A stretch of 64,000 nucleotides of DNA. Source: Isobaculum melis (GTDB lineage: Bacteria; Bacillota; Bacilli; Lactobacillales; Carnobacteriaceae). Positions within the stretch are counted from its first letter, which is position 1, and each line of letters starts with the position of its first letter. Under the pieces are notes generated by a model that saw only the letters and a program-made list of their open reading frames with translations, was not told the DNA's origin and searched no databases. Shown here one piece after another: positions 33,138 through 41,687 of this stretch. Made by a program: the position numbers and the translations under genes. The DNA lies in contig NZ_FOHA01000001.1 in NCBI RefSeq assembly GCF_900111355.1, forward strand, positions 124,001-188,000. The letters are read 5' to 3'.

Positions 33138-33208
33138 TACTAATATAATCTAAGCGATATGGGCTTTAAGTTTCTACCGAACCACCTTAAATGGTTTGAC
33201 TATTAGTT
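33138..33208 (+). ncRNA. purine riboswitch, guanine class
   Basis: The aptamer shows the conserved purine-riboswitch blocks: TATAAT after the 5' side of P1, GATATGG, GTTTCTACC and GACTAT. P1 pairs CTAATA (33140-33145) with TATTAG (33201-33206). The base corresponding to position 74 of the xpt aptamer is C (in GACTAT), which selects guanine or hypoxanthine rather than adenine. It precedes a purine permease gene and is followed by a terminator at 33279, so purine binding should switch the permease off. Confidence 0.92.
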
Positions 33209-33278
33209 GATAGAAGATCCTCTCTTAAATGAACTGTGTAAGGGACTGTTTTCTATTCAATTAAATAGTCAGAAACAG

Positions 33279-33308
33279 AACAGCTAGCATATTTTGCTAG
33301 CTGTTTTT
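33279..33308 (+). terminator. riboswitch expression-platform terminator
   Basis: Stem ACAGCTAGCA / TGCTAGCTGT with a TTTTT tail, between the aptamer and the permease start. A second hairpin just upstream (TGTTTTCTATT with AATAGTCAGAAACA) may act in the alternative fold. Confidence 0.8.
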
Positions 33309-33337
33309 AGCTCCTAACGATTAGAGAAGGAGAGAAC

Positions 33338-34795
33338 ATGGAAAAGTTTTTTAAATTGAAAGAAAATGGTACAAAAGTTTCAACCGAAGTAATGGCAGGA
33401 TTTACGACTTTCTTTACAATGGCTTATATTTTATTTGTTAATCCAGCAATTTTATCTTTAACCGGAATGCCTTCTCAAGCAGTCTTTCTAGCAACCATTA
33501 TTTCTGCAGCAATTGGTACGTTAATTATGGGTCTTTTTGCAAATGTTCCTTATGCACAAGCACCAGGAATGGGCTTAAATGCTTTTTTCACCTATACAGT
33601 GTGTTTTGCCTTAGGATTTACTTGGCAGCAAGCATTAGCTTTGGTCTTTTTATGTGGCTTGATTAATATTTTAATTACTGTTACAAAATTTAGAAAAAGT
33701 ATTATTAAAGCCATTCCAGTAGGCTTACAGCATGCTATTAGTGGTGGTATTGGTGTATTTATTGCTTATGTTGGGATTAAAGGCTCGAGCTTTTTAAATT
33801 TTGTTTCAGATTCAACTAGTTTGATTTCAGTTAATGGACAGTCTTACAGTCCAGAGTCAGATTATGGTCAAGTAACAGGAGCGGTGACAGGTGGCGGTGT
33901 TGTACCAGAGCTAGCGAAGTTTACCAATCCAGCAGCCTTACTTGCATTAATTGGGTTAGTTTTAACCATTATTTTATTAATTTCAAATGTAAAAGGTGCG
34001 ATTTTAATTAGTATTGTGATCACGACTATTATTGGGATTCCAATGGGTGTTGTTGATTTTTCTCAAGCAAGCATTTCAGCAGATTCTTTAGGGAATTCAT
34101 TTGCTGATTTAGGTGTGACTTTTGGTGCAGCCTTTGGTCCAGATGGGATGATGTCCTTGTTTAATGATGCATCTCGTTTGCCATTAGTCATTATGACGAT
34201 TTTTGCGTTTAGTTTATCTGATACGTTTGATACAATTGGGACCTTCATTGGTACTGGTCGTCGTACAGGTATCTTCAGTGAAGAAGATGAAAAAGCACTT
34301 GAAGACAGTAAAGGTTTTAAATCAAAAATGGATAAGGCCTTATTCGCAGATGCGATTGCGACTTCAGTAGGGGCAATTTTTGGAACATCTAATACCACAA
34401 CTTTTGTTGAAAGTGCAGCGGGAATTGGTGCGGGTGGACGTACTGGTTTAACCAGTGTTGTGGTGGCAATCTTATTCTTAGCAAGTAGCTTATTAGCGCC
34501 AATTGCTGGTCTTGTACCATCAGCTGCCACTTCTCCAGCATTAATCGTTGTTGGTGTGATGATGATGTCTTCCTTCACAAATATTAAATGGGATGATTTA
34601 GAGGAAGCGATTCCTGCCTTCTTTGCTTCAATCTTTATGGGTCTTGCTTATAGCATTTCATATGGTATTGCAGCTGGCTTTATCTTCTATTGTCTAATCA
34701 AGATTGTGAAAGGCAAATTCAAAGAAATTCATCCAATTCTTTTAGGTGCAACAGCACTCTTTATTTTAAACTTTGTGATTTTAGCCATCCTTTAG
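33338..34795 (+). CDS. pbuG: guanine/hypoxanthine permease (AzgA-type NCS2 family)
   Basis: 485 residues with about 12-14 membrane helices. The signature MAGFTTFFTMAYILFVNPAI at the N-terminus is diagnostic of the AzgA/PbuG branch of purine transporters; helices containing YAQAPGMGLNAFF and SDTFDTIGTFIGTGRR are also typical. A guanine-class riboswitch controls the gene, which agrees with guanine or hypoxanthine as substrate. RBS GAGAAGGAGAG before ATG 33338. It ends in a strong terminator and stands alone. Purines taken up here could in principle feed the ureide pathway, but no purine-to-allantoin genes are in the window. Confidence 0.9.
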   Translation: MEKFFKLKENGTKVSTEVMAGFTTFFTMAYILFVNPAILSLTGMPSQAVFLATIISAAIGTLIMGLFANVPYAQAPGMGLNAFFTYTVCFALGFTWQQALALVFLCGLINILITVTKFRKSIIKAIPVGLQHAISGGIGVFIAYVGIKGSSFLNFVSDSTSLISVNGQSYSPESDYGQVTGAVTGGGVVPELAKFTNPAALLALIGLVLTIILLISNVKGAILISIVITTIIGIPMGVVDFSQASISADSLGNSFADLGVTFGAAFGPDGMMSLFNDASRLPLVIMTIFAFSLSDTFDTIGTFIGTGRRTGIFSEEDEKALEDSKGFKSKMDKALFADAIATSVGAIFGTSNTTTFVESAAGIGAGGRTGLTSVVVAILFLASSLLAPIAGLVPSAATSPALIVVGVMMMSSFTNIKWDDLEEAIPAFFASIFMGLAYSISYGIAAGFIFYCLIKIVKGKFKEIHPILLGATALFILNFVILAIL

Positions 34796-34843
34796 TCGAC
34801 ATTGTTCTTCAGGGAAGAGCTGAACTAGAAAGCACAAAAATAG

Positions 34844-34895
34844 AAACACCTTTATTAGCTTCATTGAAAAATGAAGAAAATAAAGGTGTTTTTTT
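34844..34895 (+). terminator. terminator of pbuG
   Basis: Stem AAACACCTTTATT / AATAAAGGTGTTT, continued inside by CTTCATT / AATGAAG, followed by a run of T. Confidence 0.88.
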
Positions 34896-35063
34896 AGTAT
34901 AAAAATGGTCTATTCAAGCGAGATAAAAAGAGATTTTTAGTAAATTCAACTTAAAAAATTGATCATATTTGTTTACTAATTTTAAAGTTTAAATATCTTT
35001 TGTATAAGTTTGCTTTACTTTTTGGTGACTTTAATTTATAATCAATTTACAGGAGGTGGTTAG

Positions 35064-35303
35064 ATGAAAAAAGATTTTGATGATGGGATCAATAATAAAG
35101 TTTATGAATTTAGAGTGTTAGCGCGTTTATCCCAGCAGGAACTAGCTGATCAAATAGGGGTATCTAAACAAACTATCTTTGTCATGGAAAAAGGAAATTA
35201 TGTCCCCTCATTATTATTAGCTTTTCGAATCGCTACTTATTTTAATGTGGAGATAACTGAAATTTTTACTTATGAATTAGGAGGAACAACAAATGAAAAT
35301 TAA
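35064..35303 (+). CDS. small XRE-family regulator
   Basis: 79 residues, essentially one Cro/C1 helix-turn-helix (LARLSQQELADQIGVSKQTI, then a conserved VMEKGNYVPSLLLAFRIATYF). Proteins of this size commonly autoregulate a two-gene operon. The stop overlaps the start of a small membrane-protein gene by 11 bases. RBS ACAGGAGGTGG is very strong. A TATAAT (-10) lies about 30 bases upstream of the start. The reverse-strand pair at 46995-47650 has the same design. Confidence 0.85.
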   Translation: MKKDFDDGINNKVYEFRVLARLSQQELADQIGVSKQTIFVMEKGNYVPSLLLAFRIATYFNVEITEIFTYELGGTTNEN

Positions 35304-35643
35304 AAGTTTAAGTGATTTACCAGGTGCTTTATTTTACCCTTTAAAGGAATGGACAGAACAATCTATTGGGAATTTCAATCTTTTTATTGGATTAGGTTTC
35401 TTATTTATCATGGCCAGTGCGGCTTTGGTTCTATTTTATACAGTAAAAATTGGCAAATCAGATGAGCGAACAACCAAAATAAACTTAACCAGCTGTTATT
35501 GTATGCTCATGTCAATTGTTATCTGTGATATCATCTTTCCAAAAGATTATCTAATCAATCAATTCTTTATGCTAAAATATGGCATTGCCTTTTTTGTCAG
35601 TGGCATCTACTTATTGATACAATATCGAAAAGATTTTAAATAG
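35293..35643 (+). CDS. small membrane protein coupled to an XRE regulator
   Basis: 116 residues with three predicted membrane helices (IGLGFLFIMASAALVLFYTV, LTSCYCMLMSIVICDIIF, YGIAFFVSGIYLLIQY). A conserved-looking SDERTTK motif lies between helices 1 and 2. Its start lies inside the XRE gene, so translation is coupled. The family name is not certain; XRE plus DUF2178-type membrane pairs are frequent in Firmicutes, and their function is largely unknown. The following 160 bases to 35803 show no gene. Confidence 0.7.
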   Translation: MKIKSLSDLPGALFYPLKEWTEQSIGNFNLFIGLGFLFIMASAALVLFYTVKIGKSDERTTKINLTSCYCMLMSIVICDIIFPKDYLINQFFMLKYGIAFFVSGIYLLIQYRKDFK

Positions 35644-35803
35644 TAGAGAAAATCAGGCGTATGAACCACAGAATAGTTTGCAAAATGAAGTCAATAATTG
35701 TGCTGTTATGTAGTTAGCTTTACTGCAATAAACATTGATTCTATCTGGAAACTATGGCATATTTAAAGTAGCTTATTGAAGAAAAAGTCGAGGAGTGAAA
35801 TAA

Positions 35804-37675
35804 ATGAAGAAAAAATGGTTGTGGTTCACGCTATTATTTAGTTGCCTATTATTTATCCATCCAAGCAGTGTTTCTGCAGATGAATTTAATGTTCTAAATT
35901 ATGATATTGATATTCAGCTTCAAGAAGATGGCAGTGCAGATGTGGTTGAAAAAATAACTTATGAATTTGATGGCCACTTTAATGGTGTCTTTTTTGACTT
36001 AGAGACAATTGGATTACCAGATGTAACAGAATATGAAGTTTCTGTTGCAGACACTGAGGATGGCAAAGGTGCAGTTCCTTTTAAGGAAGCATCAACAGAA
36101 GCAGTGGGTACTTATACGGCGAATTATGAAAAAGGAATCTTACATTTTAAGGTTTTTCAGCCATCTGATGATCAAAAGCGCACCTTTATTTACCAATATA
36201 AAATGAAAGATGCTGTTACTTCTTACAAGGATACAGCTGAATTTAACCGCCGTGTGGTTGGTTCAAATTGGGAGCAAGAAATAGAGCATGTTTATGTGAC
36301 CATTCGTTTACCAAAACCAGTAGCAGATGCCGATGATTTAAAGGTTTGGGCTCATGGTTCACTAAGAGGACGCTCAGAACGCTTATCTGATCAGCAAACT
36401 GTCACATTAGAAGTGAATGGAAATTCTAGCAATCAATTTGTCGAAGCCCATGTGATTTTCCCAACATCCATTGTGCCAGCAAATCAAAATATTGTGAACA
36501 AGGAAATGAAGGAAGAAATTTTAGCAAAAGAAGCGAAAATGGCTGAAGATGCCAATAATAAGCGTAAATTCTATATGTATCTTATTTATGGCTTGTGTGG
36601 GTTAGGCATTGTCATTGCAGTTGCTGCAACCTTCTATGTTAGAAAAAAAGTTGGCAAAAAAGCAGTAACGACTTTACATCAAGAGCATTTATATGATATT
36701 CCAAAAGATGTATCCCCAGCAGTGATGCATCAATTATTAACCAGAAAAGTGCCAGGCAGTCGTGAAATTACGGCAACCATGATGGATTTAGTCAGAAAAC
36801 GTTGGTTAACAATTACCGAAGAAGAAGTGGTAGACACAAAATTTCTGAAAAAAAATAAAAGCAAAGAAACCTATCGCATTGCTTTATCAGGCATGGAAGG
36901 TATTCAGCCTATGTTGGCTCACGAAAGCTACTTAGTTGATTGGTTGATTAAGATTATTGGTAATGGTGAAAGTGTGCTGCTAACTGAAGTTGAAGCTTAT
37001 GGTAAAAAAGATCAGAAAAAAGCGAAAAGATTTATGAATCGTTTTCAAACTTGGCAAAAAATTGTGAAGAAACAAGCGGACAAAGAGCAATTTATAGATG
37101 CTAAAGACTCAAAATTTAAAGCTATTGTGATGGGAGTAGGCATGGCGCTATTTATTTTACTGATGATTGTCATGGTGATAACAGGCCTCCAAGATGCCTT
37201 TTACCCAATTCCATTTATTGCGATGGTCGCTGTCTTTATTCTATTTTGTATCCAATGGGCTAAATTTTTCCCGATTTATACACAAAAAGGTGTCGATGAA
37301 ACAGCAAAATGGTTCGCCTTTAAACAAATGCTGATTGATATTAGTCATTTAAATATGGCTGATGTTGGTTCAATTGTCATCTGGGATCATTATTTAGTTT
37401 ATGCGATTTCATTAGGTGTCTCAAAAGAAGTGATTAACGCACTTAAAATGAATTTCCCACAAGCAGAGATTGATCACATGATGATTGCCCCTTATTACTT
37501 TGGGCCAATGGGCTTCCATACAAGCAATGCCTTTAGTAATAGCTTTGAAAGTAGTATCAATCATGCAGTTGGTAATGCCATTACGAATGCTAGTAGTTCA
37601 GGCGGTTCTGGTGGTGGCTTTAGTGGTGGTTCGTCCTTCGGTGGTGGAGGCGGCGGCGGTGGCGGAGCCTTCTAA
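35804..37675 (+). CDS. DUF2207 membrane protein with Gly-rich C-terminus
   Basis: 623 residues. A Sec signal peptide (about 1-26, ending in SVSADEF) precedes an extracellular DUF2207 domain (DYDIDIQLQEDGSADVVEKI, typical opening; about 27-240). A first membrane helix is at about 250-278 (YLIYGLCGLGIVIAVAATFYV), a cytoplasmic region follows, and two more helices lie at about 440-485. The C-terminus has the hallmark Ser/Gly tail ending in GGGGGGGGAF. Such proteins are widespread in Firmicutes and of unknown function. It is monocistronic and followed by a hairpin terminator. Confidence 0.85.
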   Translation: MKKKWLWFTLLFSCLLFIHPSSVSADEFNVLNYDIDIQLQEDGSADVVEKITYEFDGHFNGVFFDLETIGLPDVTEYEVSVADTEDGKGAVPFKEASTEAVGTYTANYEKGILHFKVFQPSDDQKRTFIYQYKMKDAVTSYKDTAEFNRRVVGSNWEQEIEHVYVTIRLPKPVADADDLKVWAHGSLRGRSERLSDQQTVTLEVNGNSSNQFVEAHVIFPTSIVPANQNIVNKEMKEEILAKEAKMAEDANNKRKFYMYLIYGLCGLGIVIAVAATFYVRKKVGKKAVTTLHQEHLYDIPKDVSPAVMHQLLTRKVPGSREITATMMDLVRKRWLTITEEEVVDTKFLKKNKSKETYRIALSGMEGIQPMLAHESYLVDWLIKIIGNGESVLLTEVEAYGKKDQKKAKRFMNRFQTWQKIVKKQADKEQFIDAKDSKFKAIVMGVGMALFILLMIVMVITGLQDAFYPIPFIAMVAVFILFCIQWAKFFPIYTQKGVDETAKWFAFKQMLIDISHLNMADVGSIVIWDHYLVYAISLGVSKEVINALKMNFPQAEIDHMMIAPYYFGPMGFHTSNAFSNSFESSINHAVGNAITNASSSGGSGGGFSGGSSFGGGGGGGGGAF

Positions 37676-37707
37676 AACGATAGGTCTCCTCATCTGAAAA
37701 AGTACTG

Positions 37708-37747
37708 AAAGTCCCTATTTTACTGAAAAAGTGAAGGAGGGACTTTT
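37708..37747 (+). terminator. terminator after the DUF2207 gene
   Basis: Outer stem AAAGTCCCT / AGGGACTTT around an A/T-rich interior, with a short T tail. Confidence 0.6.
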
Positions 37748-37770
37748 GTGCTATTAAATCATTTGCCCTA

Positions 37771-37799
37771 TTGACACCTTAGAAAATATCCATTACAAT
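37771..37799 (+). promoter_or_regulatory. promoter of the beta-glucoside-type PTS operon
   Basis: TTGACA (37771-37776), a 17-base spacer and TACAAT (37794-37799): a near-consensus sigma-A promoter. Confidence 0.85.
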
Positions 37800-37804
37800 G
37801 AACA

Positions 37805-37818
37805 CGTAAACGGTTACA
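37805..37818. promoter_or_regulatory. cre site (CcpA operator)
   Basis: CGTAAACGGTTACA matches 13 of 14 bases of the TGWAANCGNTNWCA consensus. It begins 5 bases after the -10 element, so bound CcpA would block initiation. Confidence 0.8.
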
Positions 37819-37825
37819 TATCAGA

Positions 37826-37898
37826 GGATTTGTTACGGATAATGCCGGCATGACCTAAATAAAGTATCTTACGAGATATTTTATTTAGGTCTTTTTTC
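37826..37898 (+). promoter_or_regulatory. RAT (ribonucleic antiterminator) overlapping a terminator
   Basis: Bases 37826-37860 (GGATTTGTTACGGATAATGC, then CGGCATGACCTAAAT) match the LicT/SacY-type RAT pattern. Its 3' half forms the left arm of a terminator, GACCTAAATAAA / TTTATTTAGGTC, ending in TTTTTT. Binding of the downstream BglG-family protein to the RAT should prevent the terminator and allow read-through. Confidence 0.85.
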
Positions 37899-37942
37899 GT
37901 ATCAATGAGCTTGATAAAGGAAAAAATAAGGAGGATTCTTTA

Positions 37943-37972
37943 TTGTTTCACGATATTTTTAGCAAGGGGTGA
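37943..37972 (+). CDS. possible 9-codon leader ORF before the antiterminator gene
   Basis: A TTG at 37943 sits 8 bases after a perfect AAGGAGG and encodes MFHDIFSKG, ending at a TGA (37970-37972). The bglG ribosome binding site (AAGGGG) lies inside its last codons. The strong site has no other use, so translational coupling or a spacer role is possible. Not provable from sequence. Confidence 0.35.
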   Translation: MFHDIFSKG

Positions 37973-37977
37973 GAATG

Positions 37978-38823
37978 ATGTTAGTAGAGCAAAGAATCAA
38001 TAATAATGTTGTTTTAGCTAATGAAAATGGCGAAAAACTGATTGTGATGGGAAAGGGTATTGGCTTTAAAGTTTATCCCAAAGATTTGGTAAAGAAAAAT
38101 TTAATTGAGCAAACCTTTATTCCAAAACCAGACAGTGATTTTCGCTATATGGTTGAAATGCTAAAGGGCATTCCAATGGATGAGCTAAGTGTTTCAAAAC
38201 AAATTGTTGATCAAGCTGAAAAGCTATTAGCAACCAAACTATCTCCTAATTTAGTGGTCACATTATCAGATCATATTCATTTTTCTTTACAACGATTCGC
38301 TGATAACATTCATCTGATTCATCCTTTAGAATGGGAGATTATGCAATATTATCAAAAAGAAATGAAGGTAGCAGAAGAAGCTTTAGCAACCATTAATCTT
38401 CAATTAAAAACCAATTTACCACCTTCAGAAATTTCTTTTTTAACCATGCATTTTGTCAATGCACAGCTGGATTTTTCGGAAAAATATGAATCTGGTGAAA
38501 TGACCGAGATGATCATGCAAATTGTTAAAATTATTATGTATCATTTTCAAATTACAATTAATCAACAAACCAACACCTTTGCTAGATTTGTGACACATTT
38601 AAGATATTACCTTATCAGACAATTGAAGCAAGAACATGATCAAAATAAATTAGATAGCGAGCTGATTCAGATAGTTAAAATGAAATATCCAGCGGAATAC
38701 CGCTGTGCAGAAAAAATTGCAGACTATCTCGAAAAAAATTATCAGTCTCATTCTACAGAAAATGAGTTGGTGTATCTCTCGCTGCATATCAATAGATTGG
38801 TGATTGAAAATCAAGCAAAATGA
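37978..38823 (+). CDS. BglG/LicT-family transcriptional antiterminator
   Basis: 281 residues: an N-terminal CAT RNA-binding domain (residues 1-58, with QRINNNVVLANENGEKLIVM and GKGIGF) followed by two PTS regulation domains, PRD1 (about 65-165, with ALTIN-like phosphohistidine contexts such as LSDHIHFSLQR) and PRD2 (about 175-280, with YLSLHINRL). It binds the RAT upstream of its own gene to prevent termination when the PTS substrate is present. ATG 37978 is chosen by comparison with LicT (short CAT N-terminus). The GTG at 37969 is too close to the ribosome binding site. Confidence 0.9.
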   Translation: MLVEQRINNNVVLANENGEKLIVMGKGIGFKVYPKDLVKKNLIEQTFIPKPDSDFRYMVEMLKGIPMDELSVSKQIVDQAEKLLATKLSPNLVVTLSDHIHFSLQRFADNIHLIHPLEWEIMQYYQKEMKVAEEALATINLQLKTNLPPSEISFLTMHFVNAQLDFSEKYESGEMTEMIMQIVKIIMYHFQITINQQTNTFARFVTHLRYYLIRQLKQEHDQNKLDSELIQIVKMKYPAEYRCAEKIADYLEKNYQSHSTENELVYLSLHINRLVIENQAK

Positions 38824-38840
38824 TAAATGGAGGCCAGACT

Positions 38841-40700
38841 ATGTCTATATTAGAACAGGCTACAGAAATATTAACAGCTGTTGGTGGAGATAAGAATATC
38901 ATTAGCCTAACACATTGTGTAACACGCTTACGTTTTGTATTAAAGGATGAAAAAAAGGTTGATCAAAAACGAATTGAGCAATTACCAGATGTTTTAGGTG
39001 TTCAAAAAAATGCAGGACAATATCAAGTGATTGTTGGTGCAAAAGTTGAAAAATATTATGGAGAATTATTGAAGCTAACCAATGGTGCTTTTAATACTGA
39101 AAGTGAAGAGCAACCAAAAAAAGCAGGCTTTAATGCCTTACTAGAAACATTATCTGCTATTTTGATTCCTAGCTTACCACCTGTTATCGGTGGTGGGATG
39201 ATTAAAGGCTTTCTCTTTATGTTTTGGCAGTTTGGTTGGTTAGAATGGGGCAGTCCTGTTTTTGAAATATTAAATATTATTTCAGATGGGATGTTCTATT
39301 ACTATCCATTCTTACTGGCAGTGAGTGCAGCAAGACGCTTTAAAACAAATGAATATATGGCACTGGCTTTAGCGGGTACGTTGATGTATCCCTCTATTCT
39401 GCAAGGTGCTACAGAAGGAATTAAGGGCTTACCTTTATTCAACTTGATTACGGTCCCTTATATTGATTATAGCTCTTCTGTTATTCCGATTATCCTATCA
39501 GTTTGGGTGATGAGCTATATCTTTAGATTCTTCAAAAATAGAATACCTGATTTAATTAGTACTATTTTTACACCGATGCTCACTTTACTCATTATTATTC
39601 CAATTGAATTGATTGTTTTAGCACCTGCTGGTTTTTATGTAGGGGAATATATTGCCAAAGGAATGCAGGTACTGATTGATTTTTCACCAATTTTATCAGG
39701 CTTTGTGATTGGTGCAACTAGACCATTTCTTGTTTTAACGGGAACCCATCATGCAATGCGAGCGATTGTTCAGCAACAAATTTCAACTTATGGCTTTACA
39801 ACAATTGGGGCAATGAACTATATGAGTGTCATTGCACAGGCATCAGCAGCACTTGGCGTCTTTTTAGTTACAAGAAATAAAAAAATGAAAAATATTTCCT
39901 TTAGCTCAACGATTTCAGGTTTTTTAGGTGTTACAGAACCCGCACTCTATGGCGTTATTGTAAAATATAAAATCGCCATGATTGCCACCATGATTGGTGG
40001 TGGGGTTGCAGCAGCCATTACAGCACACTTTGGTTCTGCTGAATATGCTATGGTTATGTCCAGTATTTTAACCATTCCAGCCACCTTTGGTAAAGGCTTC
40101 ATCGGGATTGTCATTGGTTTGCCTATTGCGGCAATTGTCACAATAGGGATTATTCTTTTAGGGAAAAAATCGATTATCAAACAAGATGAACCTGAAGCTA
40201 ATCCAGCAGAATTGACTACCGATAAAGAAGTAGCTAATCAACGTACCATTGAGCTTGTCAGTCCTGTTACAGGAGTTGTTCAATCACTTTCAACACTGAG
40301 CGACAAAACCTTTGCAAATGAGGTCATGGGAAAAGGAATTGCAATTGAAGCAGAGGAAGATTGTATCAAATCACCGATTAATGGGAAAGTGAATGCCGTC
40401 TTTCCAACAAAGCATGCAATTGGCTTAGTTGATGAAAATGGTGTAGAAATTCTTTTACACATTGGTATTGATACAGTTAATTTAAAAGGACAATACTTTG
40501 ATGTCGCGGTTAAACAAGGGGATACCATTCAAATTGGGGATACTTTATTAAACTTTAACCAAGCTGCAATTAAGGAAGCAGGCTACAATGCAACAGTCAT
40601 TATGATTGTGACAAATAGTCAAACTTATCTAGAAGTTTTACCAAGTAAAGAAGCTGGTGAAATTACAAATGGTGACAAATTATTAACGATATTAGCGTAA
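38841..40700 (+). CDS. beta-glucoside-type PTS permease EIIBCA
   Basis: 619 residues in the order IIB-IIC-IIA. The IIB phosphorylated cysteine is Cys26 in THCVTRLRF. The IIC part (about 100-460) has about 10 membrane helices and the typical GTHHAMRAIVQQQI and GVTEPALYGV segments. The IIA active histidine is His540 in EILLHIGIDTV. It imports and phosphorylates a sugar, and its IIB should phosphorylate the antiterminator when substrate is absent. The ATG at 38841 follows GGAGG; an earlier ATG overlaps the bglG stop but has no site. No phospho-beta-glucosidase is nearby, so the sugar is open. Confidence 0.9.
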   Translation: MSILEQATEILTAVGGDKNIISLTHCVTRLRFVLKDEKKVDQKRIEQLPDVLGVQKNAGQYQVIVGAKVEKYYGELLKLTNGAFNTESEEQPKKAGFNALLETLSAILIPSLPPVIGGGMIKGFLFMFWQFGWLEWGSPVFEILNIISDGMFYYYPFLLAVSAARRFKTNEYMALALAGTLMYPSILQGATEGIKGLPLFNLITVPYIDYSSSVIPIILSVWVMSYIFRFFKNRIPDLISTIFTPMLTLLIIIPIELIVLAPAGFYVGEYIAKGMQVLIDFSPILSGFVIGATRPFLVLTGTHHAMRAIVQQQISTYGFTTIGAMNYMSVIAQASAALGVFLVTRNKKMKNISFSSTISGFLGVTEPALYGVIVKYKIAMIATMIGGGVAAAITAHFGSAEYAMVMSSILTIPATFGKGFIGIVIGLPIAAIVTIGIILLGKKSIIKQDEPEANPAELTTDKEVANQRTIELVSPVTGVVQSLSTLSDKTFANEVMGKGIAIEAEEDCIKSPINGKVNAVFPTKHAIGLVDENGVEILLHIGIDTVNLKGQYFDVAVKQGDTIQIGDTLLNFNQAAIKEAGYNATVIMIVTNSQTYLEVLPSKEAGEITNGDKLLTILA

Positions 40701-40722
40701 CCAATCATGAGGAGGAAGAAAA

Positions 40723-41451
40723 ATGAAAATTATTGTAGGCAAAGATGAAACAGAAATGGCAAATATTGCGGCACAGCATGTACTATCTTATATGTACACA
40801 GATAAAAGAATGAACTTATCAATTACAGGAGGGACTTCGCCACGTAAAATGTATGAAATTTTAGTACCTCAAGTAAAAGATAAACCTTATTTTTCAAACG
40901 TTCATTTTTACAATTTTGATGAAATCCCTTATCGCAAGGAAGATCGTGAAGGGGTAACGATTTCAGGTTTAAGAGAAGCTTTCTTCACACCAGCGAATAT
41001 TCCAGAAGCAAATATTCATAAATTAGATCAATACAATTATCAAACACAAGATGAACGTTTAAAACAAGATGGTGGTTTGGATATGTTGATTTTAGGAATT
41101 GGTGCAGATGGACACTATTGTGGCAACCTGCCTGGCACCACTAAATTTGGTGATGGCACGTGTCGTGTTGAAAATGATCAACGCTTAAAAGATAGAATTT
41201 TACCAGAGTTTGACAATGTTGTTGAAGATGTACCAGAATATTACGTGACAATGGGGCCAAGAAGCGTAATGGCTGCTAAAAATTTGGTATTGATTGCAAC
41301 AGGAACAAAAAAAGCAGCTATTATTCATCGTATTTTAACAGGGGAAGTAGATGAAAATGTCCCTGCAACATTGATTACTTTACATCCTAACTTAACCATT
41401 ATTTTAGATGAAGATGCTGCAGCTGAAATTCGTAAACACCACGTGATTTAA
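40723..41451 (+). CDS. NagB/6-phosphogluconolactonase-family enzyme (YieK-like)
   Basis: 242 residues of the glucosamine-6-phosphate isomerase/6-phosphogluconolactonase fold. The sugar-phosphate loop SITGGTSPRKMYE is near residue 35, FYNFDEIPY near 67, and GIGADGHYCGNLPGTT near 128 corresponds to the GxGxDGHxxxxxP signature of NagB. It is the last gene of the bglG-EIIBCA operon. E. coli has a similar gene, yieK, in its bgl operon. Activity could be deamination of an amino-sugar phosphate or a lactonase reaction; the sequence does not decide. The operon ends in a strong terminator. Confidence 0.8.
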   Translation: MKIIVGKDETEMANIAAQHVLSYMYTDKRMNLSITGGTSPRKMYEILVPQVKDKPYFSNVHFYNFDEIPYRKEDREGVTISGLREAFFTPANIPEANIHKLDQYNYQTQDERLKQDGGLDMLILGIGADGHYCGNLPGTTKFGDGTCRVENDQRLKDRILPEFDNVVEDVPEYYVTMGPRSVMAAKNLVLIATGTKKAAIIHRILTGEVDENVPATLITLHPNLTIILDEDAAAEIRKHHVI

Positions 41452-41471
41452 AAATAGTTGTGTCTACTATC

Positions 41472-41508
41472 AATAAACCAACCATTTTAACTGGTTGGTT
41501 TATTTTTG
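41472..41508 (+). terminator. terminator of the PTS operon
   Basis: Stem AATAAACCAACCA / TGGTTGGTTTATT followed by TTTTG. Confidence 0.88.
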
Positions 41509-41605
41509 TTGGATAAAATATCAGTAAGCGATTTCCCTATAAATAAATAAATAAAGAGAAGCTATGGTTTGATTTTTCGTAAAATAAAATTAATTTAAAA
41601 AGTTG

Positions 41606-41634
41606 TAGACAGAATATTCAGAATATTCTATAAT
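41606..41634 (+). promoter_or_regulatory. liv operon promoter with embedded CodY box
   Basis: TAGACA (41606-41611), a 17-base spacer and TATAAT (41629-41634). The spacer contains AATATTCAGAATATT at 41613-41627, which matches the CodY consensus AATTTTCWGAAAATT at 13 of 15 positions. CodY bound there would occlude RNA polymerase when branched-chain amino acids are plentiful. Confidence 0.82.
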
Positions 41635-41687
41635 AAGAACTTATAAACAAGAAAATAGCAGGTTTGTTTAAATAAGGAGGCAACAAG

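Noticed and set aside
34063-34578. 171-codon reverse frame inside the purine permease gene
   Set aside because: Antisense shadow; the forward frame is a full-length permease with intact motifs.
37471-37697. forward frame overlapping the end of the DUF2207 gene
   Set aside because: Alternate frame over the Gly-rich tail; the DUF2207 frame is supported by family features.
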